Positions 1-11,815 of a stretch of DNA of 64,000 nucleotides are shown here, one piece after another. Positions within the stretch are counted from its first letter, which is position 1. Each line of letters starts with the position of its first letter. The stretch covers positions 210,441,231 through 210,505,230 of the forward strand of contig CM060912.1 of the NCBI GenBank assembly GCA_030737875.1, in the 5' to 3' direction. The position numbers and the translations under genes are program-made. The stretch comes from Allium sativum. Its lineage: Eukaryota; Streptophyta; Magnoliopsida; Asparagales; Amaryllidaceae. A model generated the notes under the pieces. It ran no database searches and had not been told where the DNA came from. It was given only the letters and a program-made list of their open reading frames with translations.

Positions 1-436
1 ACCACTATGGTAGGAGGTACGAAGGCGGATTCAGGGCCATTATGGCATCAGTAGAACCAAGGGCTACGACCAATGAAGTGGGTCATTGAAATGTTTGGTC
101 ATGACTCCAAGTGTTTGGCTTGGTCACAGCAGGGTTTCTACAAGTCGGGATTCGTCGTTACCTCAATTTGTCTAATGTTCCAAAGTGGTAGGTATCGTAT
201 GCTTTACGCACTGAGTGAGAGATGTGAGGATGGTTGCTATGGATGATTTGTTTGCTATCATTATGACATGCACACCCCACCCCCGTATTCTTTACACTAT
301 TCATTATGGCACCTTGGAGTACTGTACGGTATGTGGTACTAACTCTTTGGTTGCAGGTCCAGGTTCAGGTGTGGTTTAGTATACCTGTTATTGTTATGTT
401 TAGATGCTTATCGCTCATACCAGGCTTTATGTCTGA

Positions 437-484
437 CCCAGAGTTTTATGTCTCCTCTTATTACTCTGGGTGCTCACACGAGCA
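437..484 (+). other. Paired hairpins of the LTR 3' domain, group G copy
   Basis: CCCAGAGT (437-444) pairs with ACTCTGGG (463-470), eight perfect pairs. It is followed at once by TGCTC (471-475) and GAGCA (480-484), five perfect pairs. The second hairpin sits where groups B, C and D have TGCCC/GGGCA, so one C-G pair has become U-A on both sides. Confidence 0.6.
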
Positions 485-754
485 GACCAGAGACAGGTTA
501 GCTGGTGATGCACGAGTAGATGATCCGGAGACGAGTAGGAGGCTTCCACGTAATACATATATATAGTATTCTCCCTGTGTTGTTGAAGATCACTGCTTGG
601 GCATTGGTGGTGTATCTTCTACTTTGGCTTTCTTTTGTTTAGAGACAGTAAATTTTGAAAAGTTGTAATAAGCTGTATTTAGATTTCCGCTGCTTTGATG
701 TTGATGTTCGTTTTAGTATCAGCTTATGCACTGTCTCACCTGTTTTATGTCAAA

Positions 755-778
755 TATATTATTATTATTATTATATTT
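755..778. repeat. (TTA)n microsatellite
   Basis: A short run of TTA/ATT triplets inside LTR G. It has no other evident significance. Confidence 0.7.
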
Positions 779-916
779 TATCCCATGCGCTGTGAGACAT
801 TCTACAGGTTCATTTCCTTCTTCCCTTTTCTTCTGAAGACCCATTTCGTGCTAACTGGACATGTGTACAGCGCACTTTTGGAGTAAATGCCGGTTGGTGC
901 GGGCCGGGCCGTCACA

Positions 917-1600
917 AGCTATTTCGCTTATTTCACTTCTTTGTTTTGAACATAACATGTTCAAATAAAATATTTAACTTGCTCAATAAAAAATTGAATT
1001 CTAATTTCAATTCTAGTTTCCTTTTCGATTTCGAATATAAATTTTCAAATCGAATTCACTTATTCAAAGCCCAATATCAATTCAAAATCTCATTAACTAA
1101 TTTTTATTCAAATTAGTTAATTTTATTCAATAATCAACAAATCTGATTTCTGTTACAAAAATCATATTCATTTACATAACTTGAATTCGCATATATTTTA
1201 CAACTCAACTCTGAAATTTTCTAAATAGAAATTCAGATTTTTATTCGCTTAAAATCCTTTTATAAAATTAAATAAATCGTAATGGTTTTTAAATGGATAT
1301 GGCGCTGTTTTTCTGAAAATTTGATTTTGACATAACTCAAAATATATACGACGAAATTCAGATTTTTCTCTTCCACTAGAAAACTATTATCAAATCGGTC
1401 CTGGCGTTTCTTGTTTCAAAGAATTCCGACTTCAAATGAGTTTTGTATATTCAATTGATGTTCGAAACGCCAATTTACGAACTGCAGCGCTGTGGCGAGT
1501 TCGTTTTAATTATATTTATATATATAAACATTTTAAAACTTCGTTAAAATGAATTCAACTCCATTCTAACATATTTTTAATATATATCAAGTCCATTTCA
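917..1600 (-). mobile_element. LTR fragment H, 5' domain (minus strand)
   Basis: Read on the minus strand this matches the first few hundred bases of the A-type LTR. It has AAAACGAACTC, then a CGCTGCAGTTCG block, then a TGAATATACA motif and a stretch resembling GAAAGAGAGAAATC...TTTCAGCTTATAG. The expected TGTAA terminus on its right is missing; the homology fades into the minisatellite at about 1600. This suggests a deletion or illegitimate junction with LTR F. On the left it is cut by the end of LTR G at 916. No coding capacity is seen. Confidence 0.5.
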
Positions 1601-2320
1601 ACATAACATTCCTGATCTATTTTACTTCCATTAGAAATTCTATATTCGAATTCCATTTCACTTCTATTTGAATTCTATATTCAATTTTTCATTTCACTTC
1701 TGTCGAATTCTATTATTCACATTCCTTTTAAATCTCCATTTGAATTTCTATTCAAATCCATTTTCCAACTTCAGTTGAATTTCTATATTCAAATCTATTT
1801 CAATTCTATTTGAATTTTTATATTCAAAATCTATTCAAATGCTATATTCGAATTTTCCTTTATTTTCCTATATTCAAATCCTATATTTGAACTCCATTTG
1901 AATTACATATTCAAATTCCATAGTTTAAATTCCATTTGAATTCTCTATTCAAATTCCATATTTATTTTATTTGAATTTCAAATATTCAAACTCCAATTTA
2001 ATTCTATTATTCAAATTCTACTTAATTCCTCTTATTCAAAATCTATTTAAAAATTCAAATTCTATTTTTAAATCCCATTTGAATATCTATATTCAAATTC
2101 TACATTTAAACTTTATTTGAATTCTATTTTCAAATCTCTATATTTTTTAATTTCATTTGAACTTTCTTTATTCAAATCCATTTGAATTCCTTTGAATTCA
2201 AAATTCCATTTGAATTCTTTTAAATTCAAATTCTATTTTAATTTCTTTGAATTCCAATTCTATTTCAGTTCCTTTAAATTCAAATTTTATTTCAATTCCT
2301 TTGAAATATATATTTCTACT
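1601..2320. repeat. Degenerate AT-rich minisatellite
   Basis: About 700 bp of imperfect repeats built from a word close to ATTTGAATTCTATATTCAAAT, with units of about 20-30 bp. The word contains inverted ATTTGAA/TTCAAAT halves, so each unit can fold. It lies inside or at the edge of LTR F; LTR D1 has a different but comparable array at 26330-26710. Confidence 0.75.
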
Positions 2321-2999
2321 TTGGAAAAATAGTTTTTTTTCCTTTTTCAAATTCTAACTTATAATTTATAAATTCTCTTCTCTTCATTTATAAACTTCAT
2401 TTATACAAGAACTATTTATAAACTTCGTTTATAAAGGAATCACTTGTTTTATTTTTTAAAACAAGTTTATTTTTCAAATCTATTTAAATTTCAAATTCTA
2501 TTTAAAAATAGAATTTTCCCTTTAAATCTCAAATATCCTTTCTACGATATTTAAATAAATTAACACTTAGCCCAGTGATATTTAAAACAACCAAATCATC
2601 CAATTTTCAATCATTTGATTTTTAACATGTCATATATGAATATATGAAATCAAGCAAACAAACAAACAGATAATATATTTTTGAGGAATCCAGTTGGATT
2701 CCTCCAACCTGTTTTCCTGCATCCACAGACGTTAGTTAACAGAAATAATACCCATCCTGCTTCGTGGCAGGATATCACGGTATAAAAAGGGGATCCACTT
2801 ATATACGTGGGCGTAGGGTCATCCGCTAATGATACTGCGGGCATCCGCTAATAAAACTGCGGGAATCCAACCAATCACCAACCCAATATATATATACTAG
2901 TCAACCTTAAATAACTAATATATTTTAAATCAACCAAACAGCATTCGAACAAGCAACAACAATTATTTTCAATTAATAAGAAAAATTAAATGAAAGGCG

Positions 3000-3016
3000 A
3001 GTGAGATTTACTCACC
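3000..3016 (-). promoter_or_regulatory. GTGAG palindrome overlapping a splice-donor-like site, LTR F
   Basis: On the minus strand CTG|GTGAGTAAATCTCAC resembles a plant 5' splice site and folds on itself (GTGAG with CTCAC). It is the equivalent of the longer palindrome at the same relative place in LTRs A, J and D2. Confidence 0.45.
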
Positions 3017-3839
3017 AGGGTTTTCAGTTTGCACTTGTATCAATTTCAGTTTATATTCACCGATTTTCGAGTCTCCGAACTCCACACGGATGATTCCATT
3101 CGATTTTTCTTTGCCTTAATGTAAATTTCCACGCCTACAGACAAAGAACAAAGCGAATCCTCCTTTGCTTTCTCAGTTTGCATACTCAGACCATATTTCT
3201 TACAGCTCTTCCCTAGAATCGCAACCAATCAACATCGTTCTCCATTCCACTGCATCGGACTTTACACAGTCCCGTCATCACGTTCGCACTGTTCCAGTTG
3301 AACTCCATTTCAGCATTCACGAAACCCCTGACTGCCGAAGAACCCTCACTACCCAGAGTCTTCTTGCCACCATCGTTTTCCCATTTCAATACCCCTATGC
3401 CTCAGAATCCGCCACCGAGCTGAGCACGAACGGAACCCCCAAATCTTCAAGTCCGACAGCTTCAAACCCCCAATTTCACACATCTTCAACTTCGCAAGCC
3501 CCTCCAGTCCTTATCGCACCACACCATGAAGTCCTTATCGAGTTCAATTCTGGCCCAGAGACCACGTCGCACCACGCTTCCCTTCCACCCTCTGTATGAA
3601 TCGCCGAAGACTCCCCCCTTGAATTGACAGCGCGCACTCGAGACCCTCGATGGTTTAAATCACGACCGCAATTTCATTTCCCCTCTTTGCTTTTGTTCAG
3701 AGAACTTTCGATTTCATTTGAGGAAGGAAAAGGGGAATTTGGGTTTTGATTTGAGGGTAGAACGGAAATAAATAATCGGTGCCATTCTTTTGTTTACTGA
3801 AGTTTTTGATTTGTGAAGTAGTAGAGGGAGGGGTCACGG

Positions 3840-3846
3840 TTTTATA
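3840..3846 (-). promoter_or_regulatory. TATA box of LTR F
   Basis: TATAAAA on the minus strand, preceded by a pyrimidine-rich stretch and followed downstream by an A/C-rich leader, as in plant RNA polymerase II promoters. Transcription would start near 3810 and run leftward. The placement is inferred from the motif only. Confidence 0.5.
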
Positions 3847-4483
3847 AAGAAGTGAGGAGGAGATCAACAGTATACGGTTATTAAATGAATGCAGGGTGAA
3901 GTACATAGCAAATCTTTATATTTATTTTAAAAAGATTTTCTAATTAATTTTGATTTGATTTCGATTTGATATAAAGAGATCTTTTATTCTTTTTAAACAG
4001 ATGTCGATTTGATTTTCGATTTGATTTCGATCTTATCCATTATAAATATCTCGGGGTTCACAGTTAAAAATCGTGAACCGCTATTTCAGCATACCGACAG
4101 TCGTTATAACGCTATTTTGAATTCAACGAAATAAATTATACAATTAAATTTGAACGTATATTTAAAATATCCATATTAAATCAATATAATTAAATTTTAA
4201 ATTCAAAACAAATAAATTCTTCAACAATACATTTCTATTATCATCGTTCATATTTAAATAGTATATATATTGATCATCTGAACCGTTTCGATTCAGTTTT
4301 ATCTTTGAATTAAATTATTTCAGTTCTCGTATTTCGATAATTATATGTATTCGTAATAAATCGTATATCGATTATAAATCGATAATTTAATATAAAAATT
4401 CTTTTATTTTTATCAATTCAATATTTAAAACCATACTAAATATTTAAAATAAATCGACCAAAAATCCGGATCGTTACACACTA

Positions 4484-5100
4484 TATACGTAATAAAAATC
4501 AGATTTTTATTTCGCTACACATATATAAAAATTATATTTTTATATTCTCTGTTATATATAAAAATTCTATTTTCAATCCGCTACTTATATAAAAATCGAA
4601 TTTTTACTTTCACTTCATATATATAAAAATCTAATTTTTTTATTTACTACACATATAAAAATTACCTTTTTATATCTCCACATATGTAAAAATTATATTT
4701 TTAACCTTTCTATAATATAAAAATTATATTTTTAACCTTTCTATTATATAAAAAATATATTTTAACCTTTCTCTAATAAAGGTCACATCTTTCTTTAAAC
4801 AAAAATCATAGTGTTTCAGATATAAAAATCCAATCTTTTCTTTATAAAAATCATCCCCTTTTATTTATAAAAATCTAATCTTTTAGCGAATAAAAATATC
4901 ATCTTTAATTACTCTACATATCTATAAAAACGAAATCTTTGTTTGCTAATCATGTTTATAAAAATGAAATCTTTGTTTATCATACATTGTAAAAAGAATG
5001 CCCTTTTCTACTAAAATTTGATTTTAAAATTAATGCTAAGTATATATAAAAATTTCTAATTTTTTTTCTTTACAACGTTAATATATAAAATAAAGTAGAA
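4484..5100. repeat. Array of AT hairpin words in LTR E
   Basis: Repeated words of the form TATAAAAATTATATTTTTATA, spaced about 40-60 bp apart with varying linkers. Similar arrays occupy the matching place in LTR C (8300-10050) and LTR B1 (22900-23290). Confidence 0.65.
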
Positions 5101-5199
5101 ACTAATTTTTAAAACTAGTTCTATAGAAAGCAAATAAACAAATAAAATAAATAAAATAAAAGTACAAAAACATACCGGGTTTTCAGAAGGGGTTTACTG

Positions 5200-5600
5200 C
5201 GAATAGAGGTGAAAGGGGGGGGCTGTACTGGTCTTCGCGGAGGCGAGGGGTCGGCGGGCGCAGGGTCTTCGTGGGCTGCACGTCGATCTTCAGGCGGGGG
5301 GAGGGGGAGGGGGCGATCTGAGGCAGGGCAGCGGACTGGGGATGAGGGGCTGCGCATCGGGTTTCAGGGCGTCTAGGGTTTGGAGCATCGAACAAAGGGA
5401 AGAGGAGGAAGAAACGAGAGCGGAGAGAGGGCGGAGTGGCCGGAGGGGGTGCGGCTCTTCTGGCGGCGACGGATGGGGGGGGGGGGGGCGATTTCCTCCT
5501 TCGTGCGTTTTTTTTTCTTTGGTTCGAATCTGAACGGGAGAGGGAGGAAAGAGAAATGGAGAGGGTTGACCAAACATAGAGATATATATATATATATTTA
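5200..5600 (-). promoter_or_regulatory. Promoter and GC-rich leader of LTR E
   Basis: On the minus strand a TATATATATATA run (about 5581-5597) is followed by a strongly pyrimidine-rich, GC-rich segment that contains a telo-box, CAAACCCTAG, at about 5370-5380. In plants such teloboxes are common just downstream of transcription starts of highly expressed genes. Overlapping proline- and arginine-rich open frames on both strands come from base composition and a G/C homopolymer near 5476; I do not call them genes. Confidence 0.5.
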
Positions 5601-5861
5601 AATATTTTTAATTTTCAAAAAACAACTTTTTATTTCAAACTCGAAACGGGACCCACCACCTGTCGTCCATAGCAAATTACCCCCATTCTGAACACAATGG
5701 GATATGTATCGTAAGCTGATTCGACTGTTTCAATCAGTTTTCGTCAAAATCAAAATATAACTCTATATATTGAATTTGAATGCGCATTTCAATTTATCAG
5801 TGTCACATACTAACTCGAAAAATCCCAGAAAAATATTTACTAGCTTCGTATTGACGATACG

Positions 5862-6000
5862 TGTAACGACCCGGAAAAATCTGAACCAATTTAAAATTTT
5901 TAAATTGGATAAAATAGTGGTATTCATGTTTTAAATATAAAAATCACCTTTTTATCTATATATATAAACTATAGAAAACCTTCATGTGTTGAATCGATAT
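5862..6000 (+). mobile_element. Solo LTR B1, 5' segment
   Basis: LTR B1 starts at 5862 with TGTAACGACCCGG, preceded by the target site ATACG (5857-5861). After 139 bp it is interrupted by element C, which duplicated GATAT (5996-6000 and 22860-22864). The LTR resumes at 22865. Confidence 0.85.
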
Positions 6001-7041
6001 TGTAACGACCCGGAAATTTGGGGCCAATTTAAAATTTTTATTTTAGAAGTTTTAATGAATTTTAATGTTTAAAAATAATTTATTTTAAATAGGAACGACT
6101 AAAAATTTATTTTAAAATGAATATATTCAATTTAATTATAAAAGGAGTTTAAAACAGCGCTGCAGTTTGAAAATTTGAATTTGAACTTTGACTGAATGTA
6201 CAGGATTCATTTTAAATCAGGATGGAACGAAATCAGAAATATTTAAATCTGTTTAATAATATCTTTCTAACGAATCCGAAAAAAACTGAAATTTTGTTTT
6301 AAAAATCAAAAGTTATAGCCAATTCAATTTTTAGAAAGGTCGCTGTAGAATTTATATATATATTATATAGGGCCTGAAAGGCTACTTTTCACATATGAAG
6401 GGATTTCGACTCGAAACCACTTCCATTGAGTTCGGAATGACGTTTCTACATTGAAAAACAATAAACACTTATATATTTTGAGTTTCGGGATTTATTTGTT
6501 TAAAAATGTATTTTTAATATTAAATATATTGACCTTAAAAATAGTCATTTTTCAAACGACCTCGGTTTTCGACGAAACCACTTTTGTTGGAACCGGAATG
6601 TCAAATTATTGCTGGATTTCAATTTTCATAATTTTCCGAATCAATATTTGAGCATGGCAAAGGAAAACGTGTTTTGTCAGTTTCGGTCAAATTTAATCGA
6701 CTTGAAAAAGGCCATTTTTCAAAGAGTCTCAGAATTCAACGAAATTAGTCTCGTTAGAACCGTATTGTCAAAACAAAGCTAGAAATAATTTTTCTATAAT
6801 TTTTAGAGGTCGTATGTGACCCCGGTAATTTAAAATGTACGTTTGAATTTAATAATTAAATGATTTATAATTTAATTTAAAGAAAAACATATCGTAACAG
6901 CCGAACTGGGTTACGAAACATATTCCATTGTGTCCGGGACGGGGGTTATTAGCTAGGGGTGATACTCGTTGGGTCTCGTTTGGAGTTCGTATGGTTAAAC
7001 AGGTAAATTTGGATTTAAATAGAATTAATTAAATAAATAAA

Positions 7042-7051
7042 TATATAAATA
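7042..7051 (+). promoter_or_regulatory. TATA box of the 5' LTR of element C
   Basis: TATATAAATA lies about 40 bp upstream of a C-rich segment (CCTTCTCCCAGCCGCC) that looks like the transcription start and leader. In the 3' LTR the matching site has changed to AATATGAATA, although a nearby GTATATATAC remains in both. Confidence 0.5.
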
Positions 7052-7227
7052 CACGTATATATACTATATGGAATACGATAACCCTAAAGACCTTCTCCCA
7101 GCCGCCATACTCAGAAACTAATGGCCAGATTTCTTGCGATTTCCTTCCCCAAAAACTCCCATCCCAATCTGAATTAAAACCCAACCCCATAACCAAATCA
7201 AAGAACAAATTGAAGGCTTCAAAATGG

Positions 7228-7238
7228 TACGGGTAAGA
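7228..7238 (+). promoter_or_regulatory. Splice-donor-like site in LTR C leader
   Basis: GGTACGGGTAAGATC contains GGTAAGA, a good plant 5' splice site, about 150 nt after the likely transcription start. The 3' LTR has GAGTAAGATC at the same place. A leader intron would parallel the GTGAGT sites of LTRs A, J, D2 and F. Confidence 0.35.
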
Positions 7239-8299
7239 TCTGAATGCATTGAATATATTCCTCGAATTTCATGTTGGAACTCGCGCCGTTGGCCGGCGAA
7301 TTGCACCCCCAGGCGGCGATCGAACTGGAAGGAAGGGGGTGGCGCTCGGAGCTTGCTCGGAGGTCGACGGTGGGGTGAGGTCCGATCGAGACCTAGTTGA
7401 TCGTGTGCTCCAAAAACCTTAACCCTAAGTTCGAACAACATGGGTTTACTGTCGGCTAATGACTGTGGAGAGGATGAAGGTGTTATATTTTATTTATTAA
7501 TTAATTTAAATAGTTATGAAATCAAATGTTTAAACAATCATAACTCTCTCATACAGCAACGAAATCAAAAACCGTCAGTTGCGTTGAACTCGTATCAGAA
7601 AATACTACGTCGTGGAAAAGAATAGAAATGAAAAGGAGCAATTTTGAATTACAGGGAATTCCAAACGTGAACTGTTCTGAATTAAACTATCAGAGAGAAT
7701 TCTACTTTAAAATATAATTAATTATTTATTTATTTCACTGCAAAATTTATATTCATAGTATATAAATTCATGATGATGTGGTGTGTATATATATTTATTG
7801 AAATGTTGATTGTGTTGTATTGCGATGAATCATAGTATGGAATTGTGTGTGTTATGTTTGTTATTAAACGGATGAAACAAATATATCATTTGTCGTAACA
7901 TGAAAATTGAAAACAAAAATATATCATTTTTGTTATAACTAAAAAGTGAAACAAAATTATCAATTTTGTAGAAACCTAAAAGTTGAAAACAAAGTTATTA
8001 TTTTTATTATTTTCGAATTAAATCGTCGACAAAACAAAGGTTCTTATTTTTATCGCTTTGTCGAACTATATTTGTCGACAAACAAAACTTCTCGTTTTTA
8101 TTGTTTTGCTGAAATAGAAATGAGCGACAAAATTCACAGTCATGTTTGCGCACATAATATTATTTTATATGATATCAAAATTCATAGAAATGTTTACACA
8201 TAAATTGTTATATTTTTTTCTTTTTTATATTAGAATTCACAAGAGATGTTTTACATATAAATATTATTTTATGTGTTATTAGAATTTAAATAAAAATCT

Positions 8300-10050
8300 C
8301 ATCTCTATTTAAAATAGGAGTCATTAGGTTAAAAATTTACGTTTCTATTTAACGTAATAAAAAAGAAGTAAAATTACCTTTTTCTTTAAATGAAAGCAAA
8401 GAGAAGAAAAGTTACATTTTTTTTAATAGAAATATACATTAAAAATAAATTTGTCCTTTTATTTTCATCCACAAATGCAAGTATACATAGAAAATAGAAT
8501 TTGTTCTCTTATTTGCATCCACAAATGCAAATCTACATTAAAAATAAATTGATTACATTATTTCCATTTGCAGATTTAAATGCAAGTGAATATCCAAATA
8601 AAAAGTTTGTTCTTTATTTGCATTCCTTCGTGCAAATAAGACTTTGAAACAAAAAGTATATTTTTATTTGCACTCCTTCATGCAAATGAAACATCAGTAC
8701 AAAAAGTCACATCTCCTTTGTCTACATTTCTTGATGTAAATAAAACTAGAACAAAGGTCGTATTCTTTATTTGCATTCTTTGATGCAAATAAATTATGAA
8801 ATTAAAAGTTATATTTTTACTTGTAATCTAGAAGCAAATTCAACATGAAAAACAAGAATATACATTTTTGTTAAAGGAATAGAGTTTAGACAAAATCCAC
8901 ATCTTTGTCTAAACAAAACAATTGAAACAAAAGAATGCATATTTTGACTTGAAATAAAAGAATGCATTTTGGTCACTTGTGAATAAAAACAACCTTTTTA
9001 TTTGAAATATGATTTGCAAATAAAAATAACATTTTTGGAGTTGAAATTTGTTTTGTAACAAAATAGAAACATTTTGTTTACATATAAAGAATTATCAGTT
9101 TTTGTGAAAAAAAAATGATTTGTGAAATAAAACCATATTTTTGTCAATATAAAGTGATAGCGATAAAATCATATTTTTGTCAATATAAAGTGATAGCGAT
9201 AAAATCATATTTTTGTCAATATAAAGTGATAGCGATAATATCATATTTTGTCAATATAAAGTGATAGCGATAAAATCATATTTTTGTCAATATAAAGTGA
9301 TAGCGATAAAATCATATTTTTGTCAATATAAAGTGATAGCGATAAAATCATATTTTTGTCAATATAAAGTGATAGCGATGAAAATGAACACTTTTGTCGA
9401 AGAAAGATTAGCGCATTTTTGTCAAAAGAATGGTTAGTGAATCAAAAATGAATATCTTGATTCACTAAAAAGGAATTATAAAAAAAAAATTATATATACA
9501 TTTAAAAATATAAATTGAAAATGTATATTTTTATACATTAAAAAGTAAGAATTAGAAAAGGACATTTTGTCACATTTTATCAAATGTAAAAGAATGAGAA
9601 AAATATACATTTTTATCAAATGTAAAAGAATAATAAAATTATGCATTTTTGGTCAAAGAATAAAGAATGACAAAAATATTCATTTTTATCAAATGTAAGA
9701 ATGTAAAAAAAAAAAACATTCTTTTTATCATTTAAAAAGAGTGAAGTAAAAATACTCATTTTGTTTACATTGAAATGAATTAGATTTAAATACAATTTTT
9801 GTTAGAAATAAAGAATACATTTTTGCTAGAAAATGTAAATTAGAATAAAAGGACATTTTTGTCACTTGACATGAATGAAATAAAAATGTATATTTTTATA
9901 CATAAAAAAAAGGAGAAGCTAAAAGTGTATATTTTATACATTAAAAAGAAAAGGCTAAGAATATATATCTTGTACATTAAAAAGAATGAGTTAAGAATGT
10001 ATATCTCTATACATTAAAAAGAATGGGAATAAAAGCCTAGATTTTTATTG
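8300..10050. repeat. AT hairpin-word array, 5' LTR of C
   Basis: About 1.7 kb in which words such as ATTTTTGT, ATACATTTTTAT and their reverse complements recur every 30-60 bp, many as short inverted pairs. The 3' LTR carries the same array at 18240-20070. Arrays of similar character sit at the same place in LTRs B1 and E. Confidence 0.65.
9129..9379 (+). repeat. 36-bp tandem repeat, seven copies (5' LTR of C)
   Basis: The unit runs from AAAATCATATTTTTGTC to AAGTGATAGCGAT, with copies ending near 9164, 9200, 9236, 9271, 9307, 9343 and 9379. One copy is 35 bp. Confidence 0.95.
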
Positions 10051-11815
10051 TCATTGTTCACAATAAAAAGAATTGAGGTGTTTTGTCTGTGATGTTGAAA
10101 TGTTTGATTTGTCAAATATATTGTAAACTGAATATTACACTTCCATTCACAAGTCATCCGACTTGTTTATGTGATTGGGTCGATAATTTTCACACATCGC
10201 CCAAGTGCACAAATATATTATTATTTGATTGTTGGATGAAACCCCACACGGGTGTTGGGATGATATTTGATCTACACTAGTCCCAATATTTAGTGTAGAA
10301 TCCACTCAGGTTGATTATTTGGTTGTGTGATAGTTATTTATCATGATAATTGATTATAAGCAAATTATGGTTGTTGACAGAGTCACATTCCAATAAAGAA
10401 TATTCTAGAAAAGAATATTTTAGAAAAAGAATACATTTTAGAAAAATATATTTATTTGATATAAACTAGTTATCAACTAGAGTAAATCATTAAATTAAGA
10501 TTTAATGAAGTTTTCCAATTATTTGATATTTAACTCAAATTAAATTGAATAAAGTGGATTTTGGGTTTGCTGTGGATAGTGTCTTAAATAACACTGTTCT
10601 TAAACCCCGTATGAAAAGAATATTCTTTTAATTTAGATTATTAAAGTTTTCAATTATATTTAGTAATTGAAATAAGATGAAATGTGAGTTGGGTTTATTG
10701 TGAACTATGTTTTTAAGCGACATATGTTCTTTAACTCAACTGACAGTGAAAATATATGATTTGGAAATTATAAATCTTTATTTAAAGTTTTAAATGAGAA
10801 TTTTCCAAAAGCCAAGTTTTCCGATTTAATATATTAAATTAGGAGTTGAATGGAATTTGAATTTATAATAACCAAGATAAGCTTCTGTTAAAAGAAAACC
10901 GATACTACATATGGAATTTAAGAGGCTTTTCCGTTATTCCATTTATATTATTGGTCGGATACAGAAGTTTATAACGACTATATTTTAATTTGATTTCCGT
11001 GAAAATTCCATATTTAATGGAAAAGGATTTTGGGTTTATCGTGAACAATGTTTTAAATGACATTAGTTCTTTAACACAGTTAAAGTTAAGATTAATTTCT
11101 TAATTTGAATAATCATTTAACAATGATTTTTGAGATGAAAACTAAAATTAGAGTTTTAATAATATGAATATATTATTAAAAGAATATTTTGAATTGGAAT
11201 GAGGCGTTGGATGTGTTTTCTATAGCACTTATTATTTATTAGAATACGCGAGTTATTTGGAAAGACTGGGTTTAACCCATTCCGAATAATTACTACGACG
11301 ATGAAGAGTCGAAGATGAAGACGGTGTTGAAGACCGACGATCTTCACATCGAATGGATGTGTTGCTACAGAGACCCTGATGGGAGTAGCTACCTTGAAGG
11401 GGCTTCAGTGGTAGCCGTCCTGACTATTGTTGATTATTCGGATTTGGTTTTCGCTCAGACCCAGAGCATAAGCTAGTAAATGGATGCGTGTCTGACATTG
11501 GATTTCGTTCCATGTGAATTAAATCGTTTTCTGTTAATGTATGTCTGTTTGGTGGTGGAGGATTTATTCTCTACTTAACACCCTGGTATATGTTAATAGT
11601 GATTGATCGCATGGCGTGAATTGTCAGTGTGGCATGCCAAGATGCAATTGATCAAGGCTTTGTTGAAAAGCAGGGCCTTGTGGGATGATCAAAGTATAGC
11701 CTATTACGGAATACCTTTGTGTATATCGTGACTTTGCGAGCCTCACACCCCGGTATGAGTCAAAAACGGGATACAGACCGTAGGGAGTGCACACGTTTCT
11801 TTCTAGCTAGAGTGA

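Larger units (their letters stand above)
1..916 (+). mobile_element. LTR group G, 3' part (plus strand)
   Basis: This is the distal part of a plus-strand LTR whose beginning lies left of the window. It ends at 916 in GGGCCGTCACA, the same kind of terminus as the other LTRs here (GGGTCGTTACA, GGGTTGTCACA). No tRNA primer site follows, so it is a solo LTR or a 3' LTR. The block at 430-485 (CTGACCCAGAGT, then a stem, then TGCTC/GAGCA) matches the hairpin domain of groups B, C and D. No coding region is supported; the two short open frames here are within LTR sequence. The flank 917-921 (AGCTA) would be one copy of its target duplication, but the other copy is outside the window. Confidence 0.7.
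1601..4478 (-). mobile_element. LTR group F (minus strand), 5' terminus at 4478
   Basis: Read on the minus strand the LTR begins at 4478 with TGTAACGATCCGG, the usual start in this window. It then runs through an AT-rich 5' region, a promoter with TATAAAA (about 3843), a C-rich leader (3080-3700), a GTGAG...CTCAC palindrome (3000-3016) and a GGAGG block (about 2700-2712) shared with D2 and J. The sequence CACTA (4479-4483) flanks it on the right and should be its target duplication; the left copy is not in view. It interrupts LTR E. A 144-codon plus-strand frame at 3165-3599 is antisense to the leader and is not considered a gene. Confidence 0.7.
4479..5861 (-). mobile_element. LTR group E, distal segment (minus strand)
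   Basis: This continues LTR E leftward from 25663 once solo LTR B1 is removed. The join is marked by the ATACG duplicated at 5857-5861 and 25658-25662. On the minus strand it carries a TATA-rich promoter (about 5580-5600), a GC-rich leader (5200-5560), a GGTATGT donor-like site near 5170-5180 and then an array of A-tract hairpins (4480-5100). It is interrupted at 4478 by LTR F. Homology to the 5' half of LTR C is clear in the segment right of B1. Confidence 0.7.

Noticed and set aside
3..7. CACTA at the left edge as the missing target-site copy of LTR F
   Set aside because: The following sequence belongs to plus-strand LTR G and does not begin a minus-strand F end; a 5-bp match is expected by chance.
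1601..2320. Regular spaced repeats considered as a CRISPR-like array
   Set aside because: Units are degenerate and continuous with no unique spacers of constant length, and the context is a plant LTR.
3165..3599. 144-codon plus-strand open frame
   Set aside because: It is antisense to the leader of minus-strand LTR F, serine- and proline-rich through composition, and shows no domain.
5519..5532. TTGGTTCGAATC, resembling the T-arm box of a tRNA gene
   Set aside because: No D-arm, anticodon stem or acceptor pairing upstream; the neighbourhood is a G homopolymer and LTR leader.
5121..5577. Several overlapping proline- and arginine-rich frames on both strands
   Set aside because: They come from a GC-rich, low-complexity LTR leader with a G/C homopolymer; open frames on both strands at once show composition, not coding.
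7118..7441. 107-codon minus-strand frame repeated at 17058-17381
   Set aside because: It is repeated only because it lies in both LTRs of element C, is antisense to the leader, and ends in compositional residues without a recognisable family.
9129..9379. 36-bp tandem repeat considered as a satellite or centromeric repeat
   Set aside because: It is confined to LTR C, with seven to nine copies, and does not form a long array.
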